Source: JAOAFT01 sp035390885 | Lineage (GTDB): Bacteria; Bacteroidota; Ignavibacteria; UBA10030 | DNA: 33,825 nt | Assembly (NCBI GenBank): GCA_035390885.1 | Contig: DAOOUW010000022.1 | Location: 1-33,825 of the forward strand | Direction of reading: 5' to 3' | In this document: positions 1 through 7,940 of the stretch, piece after piece | Layout: each line of letters starts with the position of its first letter | Numbering within the stretch: position 1 is the stretch's first letter | Program-made: the position numbers and the translations under genes | The notes under the pieces: model-generated | The model's database searches: none | What the model was told of the DNA's origin: nothing | The model's input: the letters and a program-made list of their open reading frames with translations, nothing else

Positions 1-331
1 CAACGCCATATCCATATCGCGCAAACCAACCTTCTACGACATGCACTTTATCAAGCGGCAGAAATTTTATTTTACCTTGTTCAATAACTTTAATGTCGAG
101 CCATTTTCCAATTTGGTACATTGTTAAAAAACCTAATGTACTTCCAATTGAGGCTGTAAGAAGAGCAATAACAAAATTTATTCTCCCAAAAATAATAAGC
201 GCGCCAGAGGCTGCAACGACCACATCGCTTGGAAATGGCGGAAAAATATTTTCAATATACGCTATCGAAGCGATAGCAGCATATACCCAGATTGGGTCTA
301 ACATTCTAATCTGCTCAGCAAGAGTCTCCAA
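1..331 (-). CDS. DedA-family (VTT domain) membrane protein, 3' end cut by window edge
   Basis: Translating the minus strand from about 331 down to 1 gives an uninterrupted reading frame that continues past the window edge. After a short lead it reads LDPIWVYAAIASIAYIEN then IFPPFPSDVVV, followed by a small-residue hydrophobic stretch. The E-N-x-F-P-P-x-P-S-D/E-V-V signature is typical of DedA/SNARE-associated (VTT) inner-membrane proteins, which include undecaprenyl-phosphate and lipid translocases. I chose the TTG at 331 because an AGGA sits 8 nt upstream and the resulting N-terminus (LETLAEQIRMLDPIW) matches the usual DedA start. The ATG at 304 is the alternative. The gene begins 17 bp after the ispF stop, so it is probably the last gene of the acylphosphatase-ispF operon that is visible here. 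The substrate cannot be told. Confidence 0.8.
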   Translation of the reverse strand, partial: METLAEQIRMLDPIWVYAAIASIAYIENIFPPFPSDVVVAASGALIIFGRINFVIALLTASIGSTLGFLTMYQIGKWLDIKVIEQGKIKFLPLDKVHVVEGWFARYGYGV

Positions 332-348
332 AGAAGCATTCCTTCGTA

Positions 349-882
349 TTACAATGAGGTGGCCTTAGGGAAAAGAAAAACGGTAGCAAATGCGGCACAT
401 CCTTCTTGACGGCCAATACATCCAATTCGCTCATTTGTTGTGGCTTTAATTGATATTTTTGAACTATCAATATGCAGTGTTGTTGCAATTTTTTTTCTCA
501 TAGGTTCAATATATGGAGCAAGTTTTGGTGTTTCAAGAATAATTACAGAATCGATATTGCCGATGGAATATCCATTTTCGTGTACAGATTCTTGTACTTT
601 TTTTAGCAATTTAAGACTGGAAATATTTTTGTATGCATTGTCAGTATCGGGAAAATGTTGTCCAATATCTCCCAGAGCTAGCGCACCAAATAACGCATCG
701 CAAATAGCATGGAGTAAGACATCCGCATCGGAGTGACCTAAAAGTCCTTTTGCAGAAGGAATGCGCACACCGCCTAGTACAAGTTTTCTCCCGGCAGCAA
801 GCTGATGGATATCGTACCCAATTCCCACCCGAGGGACATTAACCTGACCTGAAGTATTTTGCTGTATTTTTTTTGATATCAT
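349..882 (-). CDS. ispF: 2-C-methyl-D-erythritol 2,4-cyclodiphosphate synthase
   Basis: IspF converts CDP-methylerythritol 2-phosphate to methylerythritol cyclodiphosphate in the cytosolic MEP isoprenoid pathway. The 177-aa protein has the family hallmarks: GYDIH near residues 22-26, supplying metal ligands D24 and H26; GHSDADVLLHA (49-59), supplying H58; and the C-terminal ATTNE..G..GR.EG segment. It is slightly longer than usual because of about 15 extra N-terminal residues before the conserved RVGIGYD. The ATG start overlaps the acylphosphatase stop by 4 bp (ATGA), implying translational coupling. Together with ispH near 31 kb it shows that the organism uses the MEP pathway. Confidence 0.97.
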   Translation of the reverse strand: MISKKIQQNTSGQVNVPRVGIGYDIHQLAAGRKLVLGGVRIPSAKGLLGHSDADVLLHAICDALFGALALGDIGQHFPDTDNAYKNISSLKLLKKVQESVHENGYSIGNIDSVIILETPKLAPYIEPMRKKIATTLHIDSSKISIKATTNERIGCIGRQEGCAAFATVFLFPKATSL

Positions 883-1151
883 CGAATTTCAAATGTTCGG
901 AAAGAACCTGAATAATTTCCCCATTGGACTTGAACATCTTCGATATGAGCCATCCGAGGACCAACTTTTACAATTTTAATCAATTCTTCTATAGCTCCTC
1001 TTTCTCCTTCAACTACAATTTCTACATCACCATTAAAAAGGTTTCGAGCATATCCAACTAAACGCAATTGATTCGCGTGGCTCGCAACAAAATAACGGAA
1101 TCCCACGCCTTGAACCATCCCCTTAACAAGTATGTGTGCTCGAACCTCCAT
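879..1151 (-). CDS. acyP: Acylphosphatase
   Basis: This small cytosolic enzyme hydrolyses acyl phosphates. The 90-aa sequence matches the family length and contains KGMVQGVGFRYF, with the catalytic-type Arg at residue 19, and GYARNLFNGDVEIVVEG, with the catalytic-type Asn at residue 37. The open frame extends upstream to 1262, but that extension runs into the tRNA-Leu gene and its terminator, so the ATG at 1151 is the real start. No obvious Shine-Dalgarno precedes it. It is the first gene of an acyP-ispF-dedA operon, and its stop overlaps the ispF ATG. Confidence 0.93.
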   Translation of the reverse strand: MEVRAHILVKGMVQGVGFRYFVASHANQLRLVGYARNLFNGDVEIVVEGERGAIEELIKIVKVGPRMAHIEDVQVQWGNYSGSFRTFEIR

Positions 1152-1160
1152 AACGATATA

Positions 1161-1189
1161 AAAATAGAATGTGATTTCATCATTAGCAA
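1161..1189 (-). promoter_or_regulatory. Possible sigma70-type promoter for acyP-ispF-dedA
   Basis: On the minus strand TTGCTA (1184-1189) is followed after 17 nt by TATTTT (1161-1166). The element lies between the tRNA-Leu terminator and the acylphosphatase ATG. Transcription would start only a few nt before the ATG, giving an almost leaderless message, which fits the lack of a Shine-Dalgarno. The match to consensus is only moderate. Confidence 0.35.
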
Positions 1190-1190
1190 T

Positions 1191-1227
1191 AAAAACAACA
1201 AGAGGACGACTAAGATGCCGTCCTCTT
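1191..1227 (-). terminator. Rho-independent terminator after tRNA-Leu
   Basis: A perfect 9-bp stem, AAGAGGACG (1200-1208) with CGTCCTCTT (1219-1227), encloses a 10-nt loop. On the minus strand it is followed by GTTGTTTTT. It starts 9 nt after the tRNA-Leu 3' end, so it should end the tRNA transcript and insulate the acyP operon. Confidence 0.9.
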
Positions 1228-1235
1228 AATTTTCG

Positions 1236-1319
1236 TGCCCGGAGCGAGACTTGAACTCGCATGCCCTTTCGGGCGCCGCCCCCTCAAGACGGTGTGTCTG
1301 CCAGTTCCACCATCCGGGC
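1236..1319 (-). tRNA. tRNA-Leu (anticodon GAG)
   Basis: The 84-nt class II tRNA folds with acceptor GCCCGGA/TCCGGGC, a leucine-type D arm, anticodon stem CCGTC/GGCGG around loop TTGAGGG (anticodon GAG), a long variable arm with CGCCC/GGGC pairing, and a T arm containing GTTCAAGTC. The discriminator base is A and CCA is not encoded. It lies 4 nt after tRNA-Lys, so both probably share one transcript. Confidence 0.97.
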
Positions 1320-1323
1320 ATCG

Positions 1324-1395
1324 TGAGCGTGGATGGAATCGAACCATCGACCCTCTGCTTAAAAGGCAGATGCTCTACCCCTGAGCTACACGCTC
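1324..1395 (-). tRNA. tRNA-Lys (anticodon TTT)
   Basis: The 72-nt tRNA has acceptor GAGCGTG/CACGCTC, D arm GCTC...GAGC, anticodon stem TCTGC/GCAGA around loop CTTTTAA (anticodon TTT), and T arm GATGG-TTCGAAT-CCATC. The discriminator is A and CCA is not encoded. It is the promoter-proximal member of a tRNA-Lys/tRNA-Leu pair. Confidence 0.97.
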
Positions 1396-1423
1396 AACCA
1401 TTGTACGTAATTTCAAGTGATGT

Positions 1424-1452
1424 AATATAGCAAACTCTTCCCCGAATTTCAA
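1424..1452 (-). promoter_or_regulatory. Promoter of the tRNA-Lys/tRNA-Leu pair
   Basis: On the minus strand TTGAAA (1447-1452) and TATATT (1424-1429) are separated by exactly 17 nt. The -10 lies 28 nt before the tRNA-Lys 5' end. The -35 hexamer contains the TGA stop codon of the upstream small membrane protein gene. Confidence 0.75.
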
Positions 1453-1727
1453 CGAGTTTGATTTTCTACTGAGGGAGAGGCTTTTTGCGTAGGATCCTTT
1501 TTCCTGTAAATAATCCCTATTGGAATTATAACACAGTACCCAAGAACAAGCAGAATTGGCGCGACAACTAATGGAAGTGTGCCATCCCAAGGACTTTGAG
1601 AAAGCGCAATGTAACCGAGTGTAATAACCACTAATCCAATCAAAAGAATTATGTAGTTTTCCTTTGTAAAAGGAAGGACATTCTGAGTAGTTTTATTTGA
1701 TAAATGGTTTTTATTGACTTTCGCCAT
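1449..1727 (-). CDS. Small two-helix membrane protein, DUF3098-like
   Basis: The 92-aa protein has a basic N-terminus, then FTKENYIILLIGLVVITLGYIAL (helix about residues 26-43), a short loop containing SPWDGT, a second hydrophobic segment (about 52-74), and a polar tail. The F-x-K-x-N-Y-I-x-x-L-x-G start followed by two helices resembles the DUF3098 family of Bacteroidota membrane proteins. This is recalled from pattern and was not searched. Function is unknown. A GGAG sits 7 nt before the ATG. It has its own strong promoter behind lolD, so it is not simply the last gene of the Lol operon, and its stop codon lies inside the tRNA promoter. Confidence 0.75.
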   Translation of the reverse strand: MAKVNKNHLSNKTTQNVLPFTKENYIILLIGLVVITLGYIALSQSPWDGTLPLVVAPILLVLGYCVIIPIGIIYRKKDPTQKASPSVENQTR

Positions 1728-1826
1728 ATTGATACTCCAAATTTTTCATCGAAAAACTCAACTTTAAGGAAATCTGCTGAGTTTAGAAAGTAATCACTGT
1801 AATTTTATTAAACTTTTGTGGTTTTT

Positions 1827-1854
1827 AATATATCGTATTTTCCTTGAATGTCAA
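1827..1854 (-). promoter_or_regulatory. Strong sigma70-type promoter for the DUF3098-like gene
   Basis: On the minus strand a perfect TTGACA (1849-1854) is followed after 16 nt by TATATT (1827-1832). The -35 begins 2 nt after the lolD TAG. The resulting leader is about 90 nt and contains an inverted repeat AAACTCA/TGAGTTT (1754-1760 and 1778-1784) followed by further T residues. That repeat could be a weak attenuator or only an AT-rich coincidence. Confidence 0.7.
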
Positions 1855-1855
1855 G

Positions 1856-2560
1856 CTAATGGTAGTGCATTGGATTTAATTTTCCATCTGCCAAACGAAG
1901 AACTCGATGAGCTCGACGAGTAAGATCCATATTATGAGTTGCAATAAGAAATGTTACACCCAGTTCAGTACAAAGAGTCATCAAGAGTTCATGCAACTTC
2001 ATACTTTGCTCTTCATCTAAATTTCCAGAAGGTTCATCGGCAAGAACTAAAGCTGGATTGTTCATCAAGGCACGCGCAACAGCAACGCGCTGTTGTTCTC
2101 CTCCCGAGAGTTCATTTGGCATATGGTGCATACGGTTCGTGAGTCCTACTCTACTCAATAATAACTCAGCTCGATTTTTCACTTCGTAAAGTGTGCGTCC
2201 TGAAATAAGAGCTGGCATGGCAACATTTTCTATTGCCGAGAATTCTGGTAATAAATGATGAAATTGAAATACAAAACCAATGGATTGATTCCGAAAAGAA
2301 GCCAATTGCTCATCCGTCAGCCTTGAAAATTCTTTTTCATAAAATTGAATTGTTCCACTTGTCGGTCTATCAAGTCCACCTAAAATATGAAGCAATGTGC
2401 TTTTTCCCGAGCCGGAAGGTCCAACGACAACGACGAATTCTCCCTTCCGAACTTCGATATCAACACCCTTCAACACCTGCAGAGAAATATCTTTTCCTGT
2501 AATATATTCTTTCCAGATGTTGATGCCTTGTAAAATAATTGTTTTTCGACTCATTCCCAT
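1856..2560 (-). CDS. lolD: Lipoprotein-releasing ABC transporter ATPase LolD
   Basis: LolD is the ATPase of the LolCDE-type complex that extracts lipoproteins from the inner membrane for delivery to the outer membrane. All ABC motifs are present: Walker A GPSGSGKST (about residues 47-55), a Q-loop with FVFQFHHLLPEF, signature LSGGEQQRVAVARAL, Walker B ALVLADEPSGNLDE and switch ATHN. I chose the ATG at 2560 because GGAGAGG lies 8 nt upstream. The ATG at 2554 would instead give an ATGA overlap with the upstream permease and is the alternative. The open frame reaches 2626, but that part lies within the permease gene. It is the third gene of a permease-permease-ATPase operon. MacB-type function is less likely, given the neighbouring LolC/E-like permeases without a fused ATPase. 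Confidence 0.93.
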   Translation of the reverse strand: MGMSRKTIILQGINIWKEYITGKDISLQVLKGVDIEVRKGEFVVVVGPSGSGKSTLLHILGGLDRPTSGTIQFYEKEFSRLTDEQLASFRNQSIGFVFQFHHLLPEFSAIENVAMPALISGRTLYEVKNRAELLLSRVGLTNRMHHMPNELSGGEQQRVAVARALMNNPALVLADEPSGNLDEEQSMKLHELLMTLCTELGVTFLIATHNMDLTRRAHRVLRLADGKLNPMHYH

Positions 2561-3774
2561 CGTAACGCCCTCTCCGGTAATAATTGTGCAGCTCGCTTTG
2601 CTGGAATTCTCGCTGCAATTGTACATAAGCCAATGGCAGCAATGCCAACAACAATAAAATCAAGAACTTTAGCCTTTACTGGAATTGCAGAAATAATGTA
2701 CACAGATGGATCCAATGGAAATAAATGATATCGCTGCTGTAATACAACAAGTAAGTATCCTATTCCATATCCCAGAAGAGTGCCAATGATGCCAACCAAC
2801 ACTCCCTGGATAAGAAATATCTTCTCTATACTTTTATTGGTTGAACCCATCGCTTTCAGAATTCCAATATCACGTTGTTTTTGAATTACTGTCATTGTAA
2901 GAGAGCCGAGTAAATTAAACGAAGCAACAGCAATGATAAGACAGAGCACAATATAAGCTCCCCATCGTTCAAGCTCCATTACTGTGTAGAGTTCACGATG
3001 GAGATCATACCATGTGAGTATTCTGAACGATTTATCAAAATCGTTGCTTAGTTTATCCTTAACTTTTTCAGCGTCGTGAATATTTCCAAAACGAATATCG
3101 TAGCCATCAACTTTATTCTTAGCGTCGAAGAGTAATTGCGCACTATTGAAATCAACGAAAGCATAGTAGCTATCGTAATCCTTATTATCGGACTCATAAA
3201 TTCCAACGATATGATATTTCCGGATGAGCGGCAGCCCTAACTGAAGCGTTGCCATTTCAGCGCCCGAAGGACTAATAAGAGCAATTGTATCACCGACAAC
3301 AACTCCAAGCCTATCCGCCAAAACCATACCAATAATAATTCCGTTTCTGTTCATTTGTAACTCGCTGGTACCTAGAACAATTTTATTGGGAAGCCCAGAG
3401 ACACTTTTCAACCGAGCTGGGTCAACCCCCTTAATATTAATAACTCGATTAGCATTTCTGGCTACAATCAATGATTTTCCCGCAATAAAAGGTGAATAGG
3501 ATGCTTGCGGTTCAAGGGACCGAATTTTTTGAAGTATAGAAATATAAGCTGTGGTATCTGCGCGTTCTATGGATTCGACTCGGAGATGCGGATCGAAATC
3601 CATTAACAGTGACGTTACTAAATCACCAAAACCATTGTACACCGATAGAACAACAATAAGCGCTGCAACTCCAATAGTTACACCAACAATTGAAATTGTC
3701 GAAATGATATTAACAAAGCGAACTCCTTTTCGCTTCAATAAATATCGCAGCGCTATGTAACGTTCGAAAGCCAT
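2551..3774 (-). CDS. lolC: LolC/LolE-type ABC permease (proximal to lolD)
   Basis: The 407-aa inner-membrane permease has LolC/E topology. One N-terminal helix (about 20-45, containing STISIVGVTIGVAALIVVLSV) is followed by a large periplasmic MacB-PCD-like domain and three C-terminal helices (about 275-300, 320-345 and 370-395) forming the FtsX-like domain. The start MAFERYIALRYLLKRK is the usual LolC/E beginning. The ATG at 3774 overlaps the preceding stop in TAATG, so the 38-residue upstream extension in the same frame is rejected. It would pair with the neighbouring permease and LolD. Which of the two permeases is LolC and which is LolE cannot be decided here. Confidence 0.9.
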   Translation of the reverse strand: MAFERYIALRYLLKRKGVRFVNIISTISIVGVTIGVAALIVVLSVYNGFGDLVTSLLMDFDPHLRVESIERADTTAYISILQKIRSLEPQASYSPFIAGKSLIVARNANRVINIKGVDPARLKSVSGLPNKIVLGTSELQMNRNGIIIGMVLADRLGVVVGDTIALISPSGAEMATLQLGLPLIRKYHIVGIYESDNKDYDSYYAFVDFNSAQLLFDAKNKVDGYDIRFGNIHDAEKVKDKLSNDFDKSFRILTWYDLHRELYTVMELERWGAYIVLCLIIAVASFNLLGSLTMTVIQKQRDIGILKAMGSTNKSIEKIFLIQGVLVGIIGTLLGYGIGYLLVVLQQRYHLFPLDPSVYIISAIPVKAKVLDFIVVGIAAIGLCTIAARIPAKRAAQLLPERALRWE

Positions 3775-5024
3775 TAGTAGAACCGAAGGAGTCTGATTGG
3801 GTCGAGTTGGGCAGCAGCGCGAGCTGGAAGCAATGAAGCAACATAACTCATCGCGATTGCAATACTGCTTACAAGGAAAAAATTCCAAAAAGATAAATCA
3901 ATTGGAACATGAGTCATAAAATAGATGCCCGCTGGAAGCGGAAAAAATTTATACCGCACTTCCAGCCAACAAAGAATAAATGCAAGCGCATTTCCAAGAA
4001 TCGTCCCAATGACGCCGATGTGTAAGCCCTCGATGACAAATAATCTTATAATATCTTTCTGTGTCATTCCAAGAGCTTTTAGTACACCAATTTGTCTCGA
4101 TTTTTCCATTACCATCATCAAGAGAGTTCCAATAACGTTCACGGTGGCGACAATAATAATTAATCCAAGGATAATAGGGACTGGTTTTTTTTGCAGTTCG
4201 ATCCACGTAAAAAGATTCCGATACATTTGAAACATAGTTTTGGCATAGTACGGGTAACCAAGATATTCTGGAATTTGAAGCGAGAGCGCGTCTAACTTCC
4301 GTATATCATCAACAAGAATATCGTATCCCGAGACACAAGGACCAACCTGAAACAACCTTTGCGCATTTCGTAGATGAATATAGACGAAACTTTCATCGTA
4401 ATCTGCCATGCCGGTTTCGTACAAACCGCATACTCTAAATTGCATAAATCGAGATTGTGTAGGAGAGAGAGAGTTTCCGCCGAGAGCATACACCAGCACT
4501 CGATCGCCAATCGTAACTTCCAATTTATCTGCCAAACGTTTTCCAAGAATAATATTTTGAATTCCTTCTTTCTTTTCCTGGAGATCGTATGTTCCTTGAA
4601 TGAGACGGCGTCTCGCAGCAGAAATATCATTTGCTGGATCAACGCCTTTAATAAGCACTCCCTCGATATTTTTTGCAGACCGAATCATTCCTTCTCGCTG
4701 AAGGTACGGCGCCATCTCCGTTACTTCAGGAAACTGCGCCATTACTTTATGCACAATCTCTTCGGGCTCCGATAACATTTGATTCTGAAATGCAAACAAT
4801 TGCATGTGAGATGTAAAGCTAACGACATTATCTTTGATAGTTTTTTCAAATCCATCGAGAATAGAAAGCGTAATAATCAAACTAGCAACGCCAAGCATCA
4901 CTCCAATAATAGCAATGAACGTAATAAATGAAATAAATCCCTTATTGTGAGCGGATGTAAGATATCGGTAAGCAATTTGTCGGGCAAGAGAATATGGGTG
5001 TCGTTTCTTTTTCAAGGTATACAA
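3774..5024 (-). CDS. lolE: LolC/LolE-type ABC permease (distal to lolD)
   Basis: The 416-aa protein is a second permease of the same family. It has an N-terminal helix (about 32-56, containing ITFIAIIGVMLGVASLIITLSILDGFE), a periplasmic domain and three C-terminal helices, ending with SLLPARAAAQLDPIRLLRFY. It is clearly paralogous to the adjacent 407-aa permease, so the operon probably encodes a heterodimeric LolCE plus LolD. The start codon is TTG. An in-frame stop lies four codons upstream and there is no early ATG, which leaves TTG at 5024 (or the TTG three codons later) as the only reasonable starts. It begins 5 nt after the prfB stop with a poor Shine-Dalgarno, suggesting coupling to prfB translation. 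The LolE name is assigned by position only. Confidence 0.88.
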   Translation of the reverse strand: MYTLKKKRHPYSLARQIAYRYLTSAHNKGFISFITFIAIIGVMLGVASLIITLSILDGFEKTIKDNVVSFTSHMQLFAFQNQMLSEPEEIVHKVMAQFPEVTEMAPYLQREGMIRSAKNIEGVLIKGVDPANDISAARRRLIQGTYDLQEKKEGIQNIILGKRLADKLEVTIGDRVLVYALGGNSLSPTQSRFMQFRVCGLYETGMADYDESFVYIHLRNAQRLFQVGPCVSGYDILVDDIRKLDALSLQIPEYLGYPYYAKTMFQMYRNLFTWIELQKKPVPIILGLIIIVATVNVIGTLLMMVMEKSRQIGVLKALGMTQKDIIRLFVIEGLHIGVIGTILGNALAFILCWLEVRYKFFPLPAGIYFMTHVPIDLSFWNFFLVSSIAIAMSYVASLLPARAAAQLDPIRLLRFY

Positions 5025-5029
5025 AGGCG

Positions 5030-6134
5030 CTATTTAGAGACAGATTCCAATAAATAAGTTTTGATAAACACATCAATTTCACCGTCCATGACAGCTTGAA
5101 CGTCGGATATCTCAACATTCGTACGATGATCTTTCACTAATTGGTACGGCTGAAATGTGTAGGAGCGAATTTGGCTCCCCCATTCGATCTTCTTCTTTGT
5201 ACTTTCAAGAGCATCCAATCGGGCTTCTTCTTCCTCACGCTTCAGTTGATAGAGTCGGGATTTCAACATCTTCATTGCACGCTCTCGATTCTGAAACTGC
5301 GAGCGTTCCTGCTGACAAGCAACGACAATTCCTGAAGGAATATGGGTAATGCGCACAGCTGTTTCAACTTTATTGACGTTTTGACCTCCTTTGCCTCCAG
5401 AACGATAGGTATCAATTTTAAGATCGGCAGGATTGATTTCGATTTCATAATCATCTTCAACTTCAGGATAAACAAAAACAGATGCAAAAGATGTATGACG
5501 ACGCGCATTCGCATCGAAAGGAGAAATACGCACAAGGCGATGAACGCCGATTTCTGCCTTCAAATAGCCATAGGCATACTTGCCGATAATTTCAACGGTT
5601 GCACTCTTAATTCCTGCTCCATCCCCTTCCAGCATATCGGCAAGATAAACCTTGTACCCTTTTCGTTCGCTCCATCGTGTATACATCCGAAGAAGCATTT
5701 CAGCCCAATCCTGCGCTTCTGTTCCACCAGCGCCAGAATGGATTGTGAGAATGGCATTTTTCTCATCATCAGCGCCATTGAGCATATTCCGAAGCTCTAA
5801 ATCAGAAATAGCTCCTGTAAGCCTCTCGATATCTTTTTGGATTTCGGATTCCAAGCCTTCTTCCTGAGATTCTTCGGCAAGTTCAATAAGTGAAGCAGTG
5901 TCGTTAGAAAGCTGGCGTAACTCGTTCCATGAATCGATCCAGTCTTTGAGTTCGTTGATTTGTTGAATTACTTTTTGCGCTTCTGCAGAATCATCCCAAA
6001 AACCATTTTCCATTGTTTTTGCCTGAAGCGCTACTACCTCTTGCTCTTTTCCATCAACGTCAAAGATGCCTCCGCAATTCATCTAAGCGTTTCTGTTCTT
6101 TTTCGAGTTGGCTTTTCAATTCACTATAGAGCAT
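5030..6134 (-). CDS. prfB: Peptide chain release factor 2, expressed by programmed +1 frameshift
   Basis: RF2 reads UGA and UAA stop codons. The gene starts at the ATG at 6134 (AGAGGA just upstream). A 24-codon zero frame (MLYSELKSQLEKEQKRLDEL...) ends at a TGA at 6062-6060. Shifting +1 at CTT-TGA continues as D-V-D-G-K-E and runs to the TAG at 5030, giving about 367 aa, the normal RF2 length. The specificity motif SPF is present in RISPFDANARRHTSF and the catalytic GGQ in RSGGKGGQNVNKVET. Reading only the downstream frame would give a false 350-aa protein starting MNCGGIF. The gene follows aspS by 9 bp and precedes the Lol permeases by 5 bp. The frameshift makes expression autoregulated: low RF2 slows termination at UGA and favours the shift. 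Confidence 0.96.
6059..6073 (-). promoter_or_regulatory. prfB: prfB programmed +1 frameshift site
   Basis: On the minus strand the site reads GGAGG-CAT-CTT-TGA-C. An internal Shine-Dalgarno-like GGAGG (6069-6073) lies 3 nt before the slippery CTT (6063-6065), and the in-frame TGA (6060-6062) is followed by C. Spacing and context match the classic bacterial RF2 recoding signal. Confidence 0.95.
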
Positions 6135-6143
6135 TCTTTCCTC

Positions 6144-7910
6144 TTATACAATTCGAATATGGAGTTCTTGCAGTTGTTTTAATTCAACAGGAGACGGCGC
6201 ATCATCCATTAATGATAAGCCGCTTGCCGTTTTTGGAAATGCAATGACATCGCGTATTGATTTGCTCTTTGTCATGAGCATAAGAATCCGATCCATGCCA
6301 AAAGCAATTCCACCATGCGGCGGCGCGCCAAATTTCAATGCTTCCAGTAAAAATCCAAATTTTGCTTTTGCTTCATCATCTTTTATTCCAAGGATTGAGA
6401 ACATTCTCGATTGAAACTCGGAAGTATGATTCCGAATACTCCCACCGCCAATTTCATTCCCATTCAAAACAATGTCGTATGCGCGCGCTCGAACCTTCAA
6501 TGGCTCTGAATCAAGAAACGCAACATCTTCTGGTTTCGGCGACGTAAACGGATGATGAACAGCAACCAAACGTTTCTCTTCTTCACTATATTCTAAGAGT
6601 GGAAAATCCACAACCCACAGAAATTTCCATTCATCCTCTTGAATCAAGTTATGACGATTTGCCATTTCAAGCCGGAGAGTACCAAGAATGGTAAGCGCTT
6701 TTTGCCAGGCGCCAGAGACAATCAAAATCAGATCGCCGATTTCGGCATTTGCTCGTTTGACAATAGCGGCAATTTCATCCTGCGTCAAGAATTTTTCAGA
6801 TGAGCATTCGTTTTTATCGGGCTGAACTTTGATGTACACAAGTCCGCCAGCGCCTAAAGATTTCACATAGTTTGTCAATCCATCCAACTGATTTCGTGTA
6901 TAATTCCCCAGTCCTTTGAATGTAATTCCTGCAACGATGCCGCCTCTCTTAATTGTATCGCTAAACACTTTGAAGTTCGACTGAACGAGCAAATCTGTAA
7001 ACTGTGTAATTGTTGCATCGAAGCGAAGGTCGGGCTTGTCGCTGCCATATTTCTCCATCGCTTCTCGATAACTAAGGCGAAGAAATGGAGTTGCAATTTC
7101 AACACCGAGCGTTTGACGAAAAAGACTTTGAATGAATCCTTCTGCAATTGTCATCACATCATTCTCATCCACAAAAGACATTTCCACATCAACCTGCGTG
7201 AATTCAGGTTGACGATCGGCACGAAGATCTTCATCTCTGAAACATTTTACGATCTGGAAATATCGTTCGAACCCAGCCACCATAAGAATCTGTTTATAGG
7301 TTTGCGGAGATTGCGGAAGCGCGTAAAATTTTCCTTTATGGAGACGACTCGGCACAAGGAAATCTCGCGCGCCTTCTGGAGTGCTTTTCATAAGTACTGG
7401 CGTTTCAATTTCGATAAAATTGTTCTGATCAAAATATTGTCGTGTTACTTGAAAGGCTCTGTGTCTCAAAAGAAGATTGCGTTGCATTGTCTGCCTGCGT
7501 AAATCGAGATAGCGATACCGCAATCGAACATCTTCACTAACATTGATACTATCTTCAATGGGAAATGGCGGAGTTTCAGCTTTGTTAAGAATCGTAAGTT
7601 GCAAGCCATTTACTTCTATCTCACCCGTCTCAAGCGCAGGGTTAATCATATCAGATGGGCGCTCGATGACTTCCCCGTATACAGCGATGACATACTCCGA
7701 ACGAAGAGTTTTTGATAGTTCATAGGTTTCATTGTGAAGTTGAGGCGCAAACACAATCTGCGTCTTTCCATATCGGTCTCGCAAATCAATGAAAATAACG
7801 CCGCCATGGTCACGGCTTGTATCTACCCAACCAATAAGCGTTACCGTGCATCCAATATGATGTTTCCGTAATTCACCGCACGTATGTGTACGTTTTGGAA
7901 ATGTTTCCAA
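6144..7910 (-). CDS. aspS: Aspartyl-tRNA synthetase (bacterial type)
   Basis: The enzyme charges tRNA-Asp. The 588-aa length fits bacterial AspRS. An N-terminal OB anticodon-binding domain (about 1-110) contains GWVDTSRDHGGVIFIDLRDR. The class II catalytic core has motif 2 FRDEDLRADRQPEFTQVD, an inserted GAD domain in the middle, and motif 3 GIAFGMDRILML near the C-terminus. The start is TTG at 7910, with AAAGGA about 9 nt upstream and no competing ATG. His35 in RDHGG occupies the position where discriminating enzymes usually carry Leu, which hints that the enzyme may be non-discriminating and also aspartylate tRNA-Asn. That is an inference from family knowledge. It follows trxA after a terminator and precedes prfB by 9 bp. 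Confidence 0.96.
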   Translation of the reverse strand: METFPKRTHTCGELRKHHIGCTVTLIGWVDTSRDHGGVIFIDLRDRYGKTQIVFAPQLHNETYELSKTLRSEYVIAVYGEVIERPSDMINPALETGEIEVNGLQLTILNKAETPPFPIEDSINVSEDVRLRYRYLDLRRQTMQRNLLLRHRAFQVTRQYFDQNNFIEIETPVLMKSTPEGARDFLVPSRLHKGKFYALPQSPQTYKQILMVAGFERYFQIVKCFRDEDLRADRQPEFTQVDVEMSFVDENDVMTIAEGFIQSLFRQTLGVEIATPFLRLSYREAMEKYGSDKPDLRFDATITQFTDLLVQSNFKVFSDTIKRGGIVAGITFKGLGNYTRNQLDGLTNYVKSLGAGGLVYIKVQPDKNECSSEKFLTQDEIAAIVKRANAEIGDLILIVSGAWQKALTILGTLRLEMANRHNLIQEDEWKFLWVVDFPLLEYSEEEKRLVAVHHPFTSPKPEDVAFLDSEPLKVRARAYDIVLNGNEIGGGSIRNHTSEFQSRMFSILGIKDDEAKAKFGFLLEALKFGAPPHGGIAFGMDRILMLMTKSKSIRDVIAFPKTASGLSLMDDAPSPVELKQLQELHIRIV

Positions 7911-7940
7911 TAGTTTTTATCCTTTCTTATTGAGAAAAAA

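Noticed and set aside
879..1262. Long acylphosphatase form starting at 1262
   Set aside because: The added N-terminus is translated tRNA-Leu and terminator sequence; the family starts at the ATG at 1151.
2551..3888. Extended LolC start at 3888
   Set aside because: The 38 extra residues overlap the preceding permease and read as unrelated Cys-rich sequence; the ATG at 3774 gives the normal family start.
5030..6082. RF2 as a 350-aa protein starting MNCGGIF
   Set aside because: The start is inside the +1 product; the true protein begins at 6134 and uses the frameshift.
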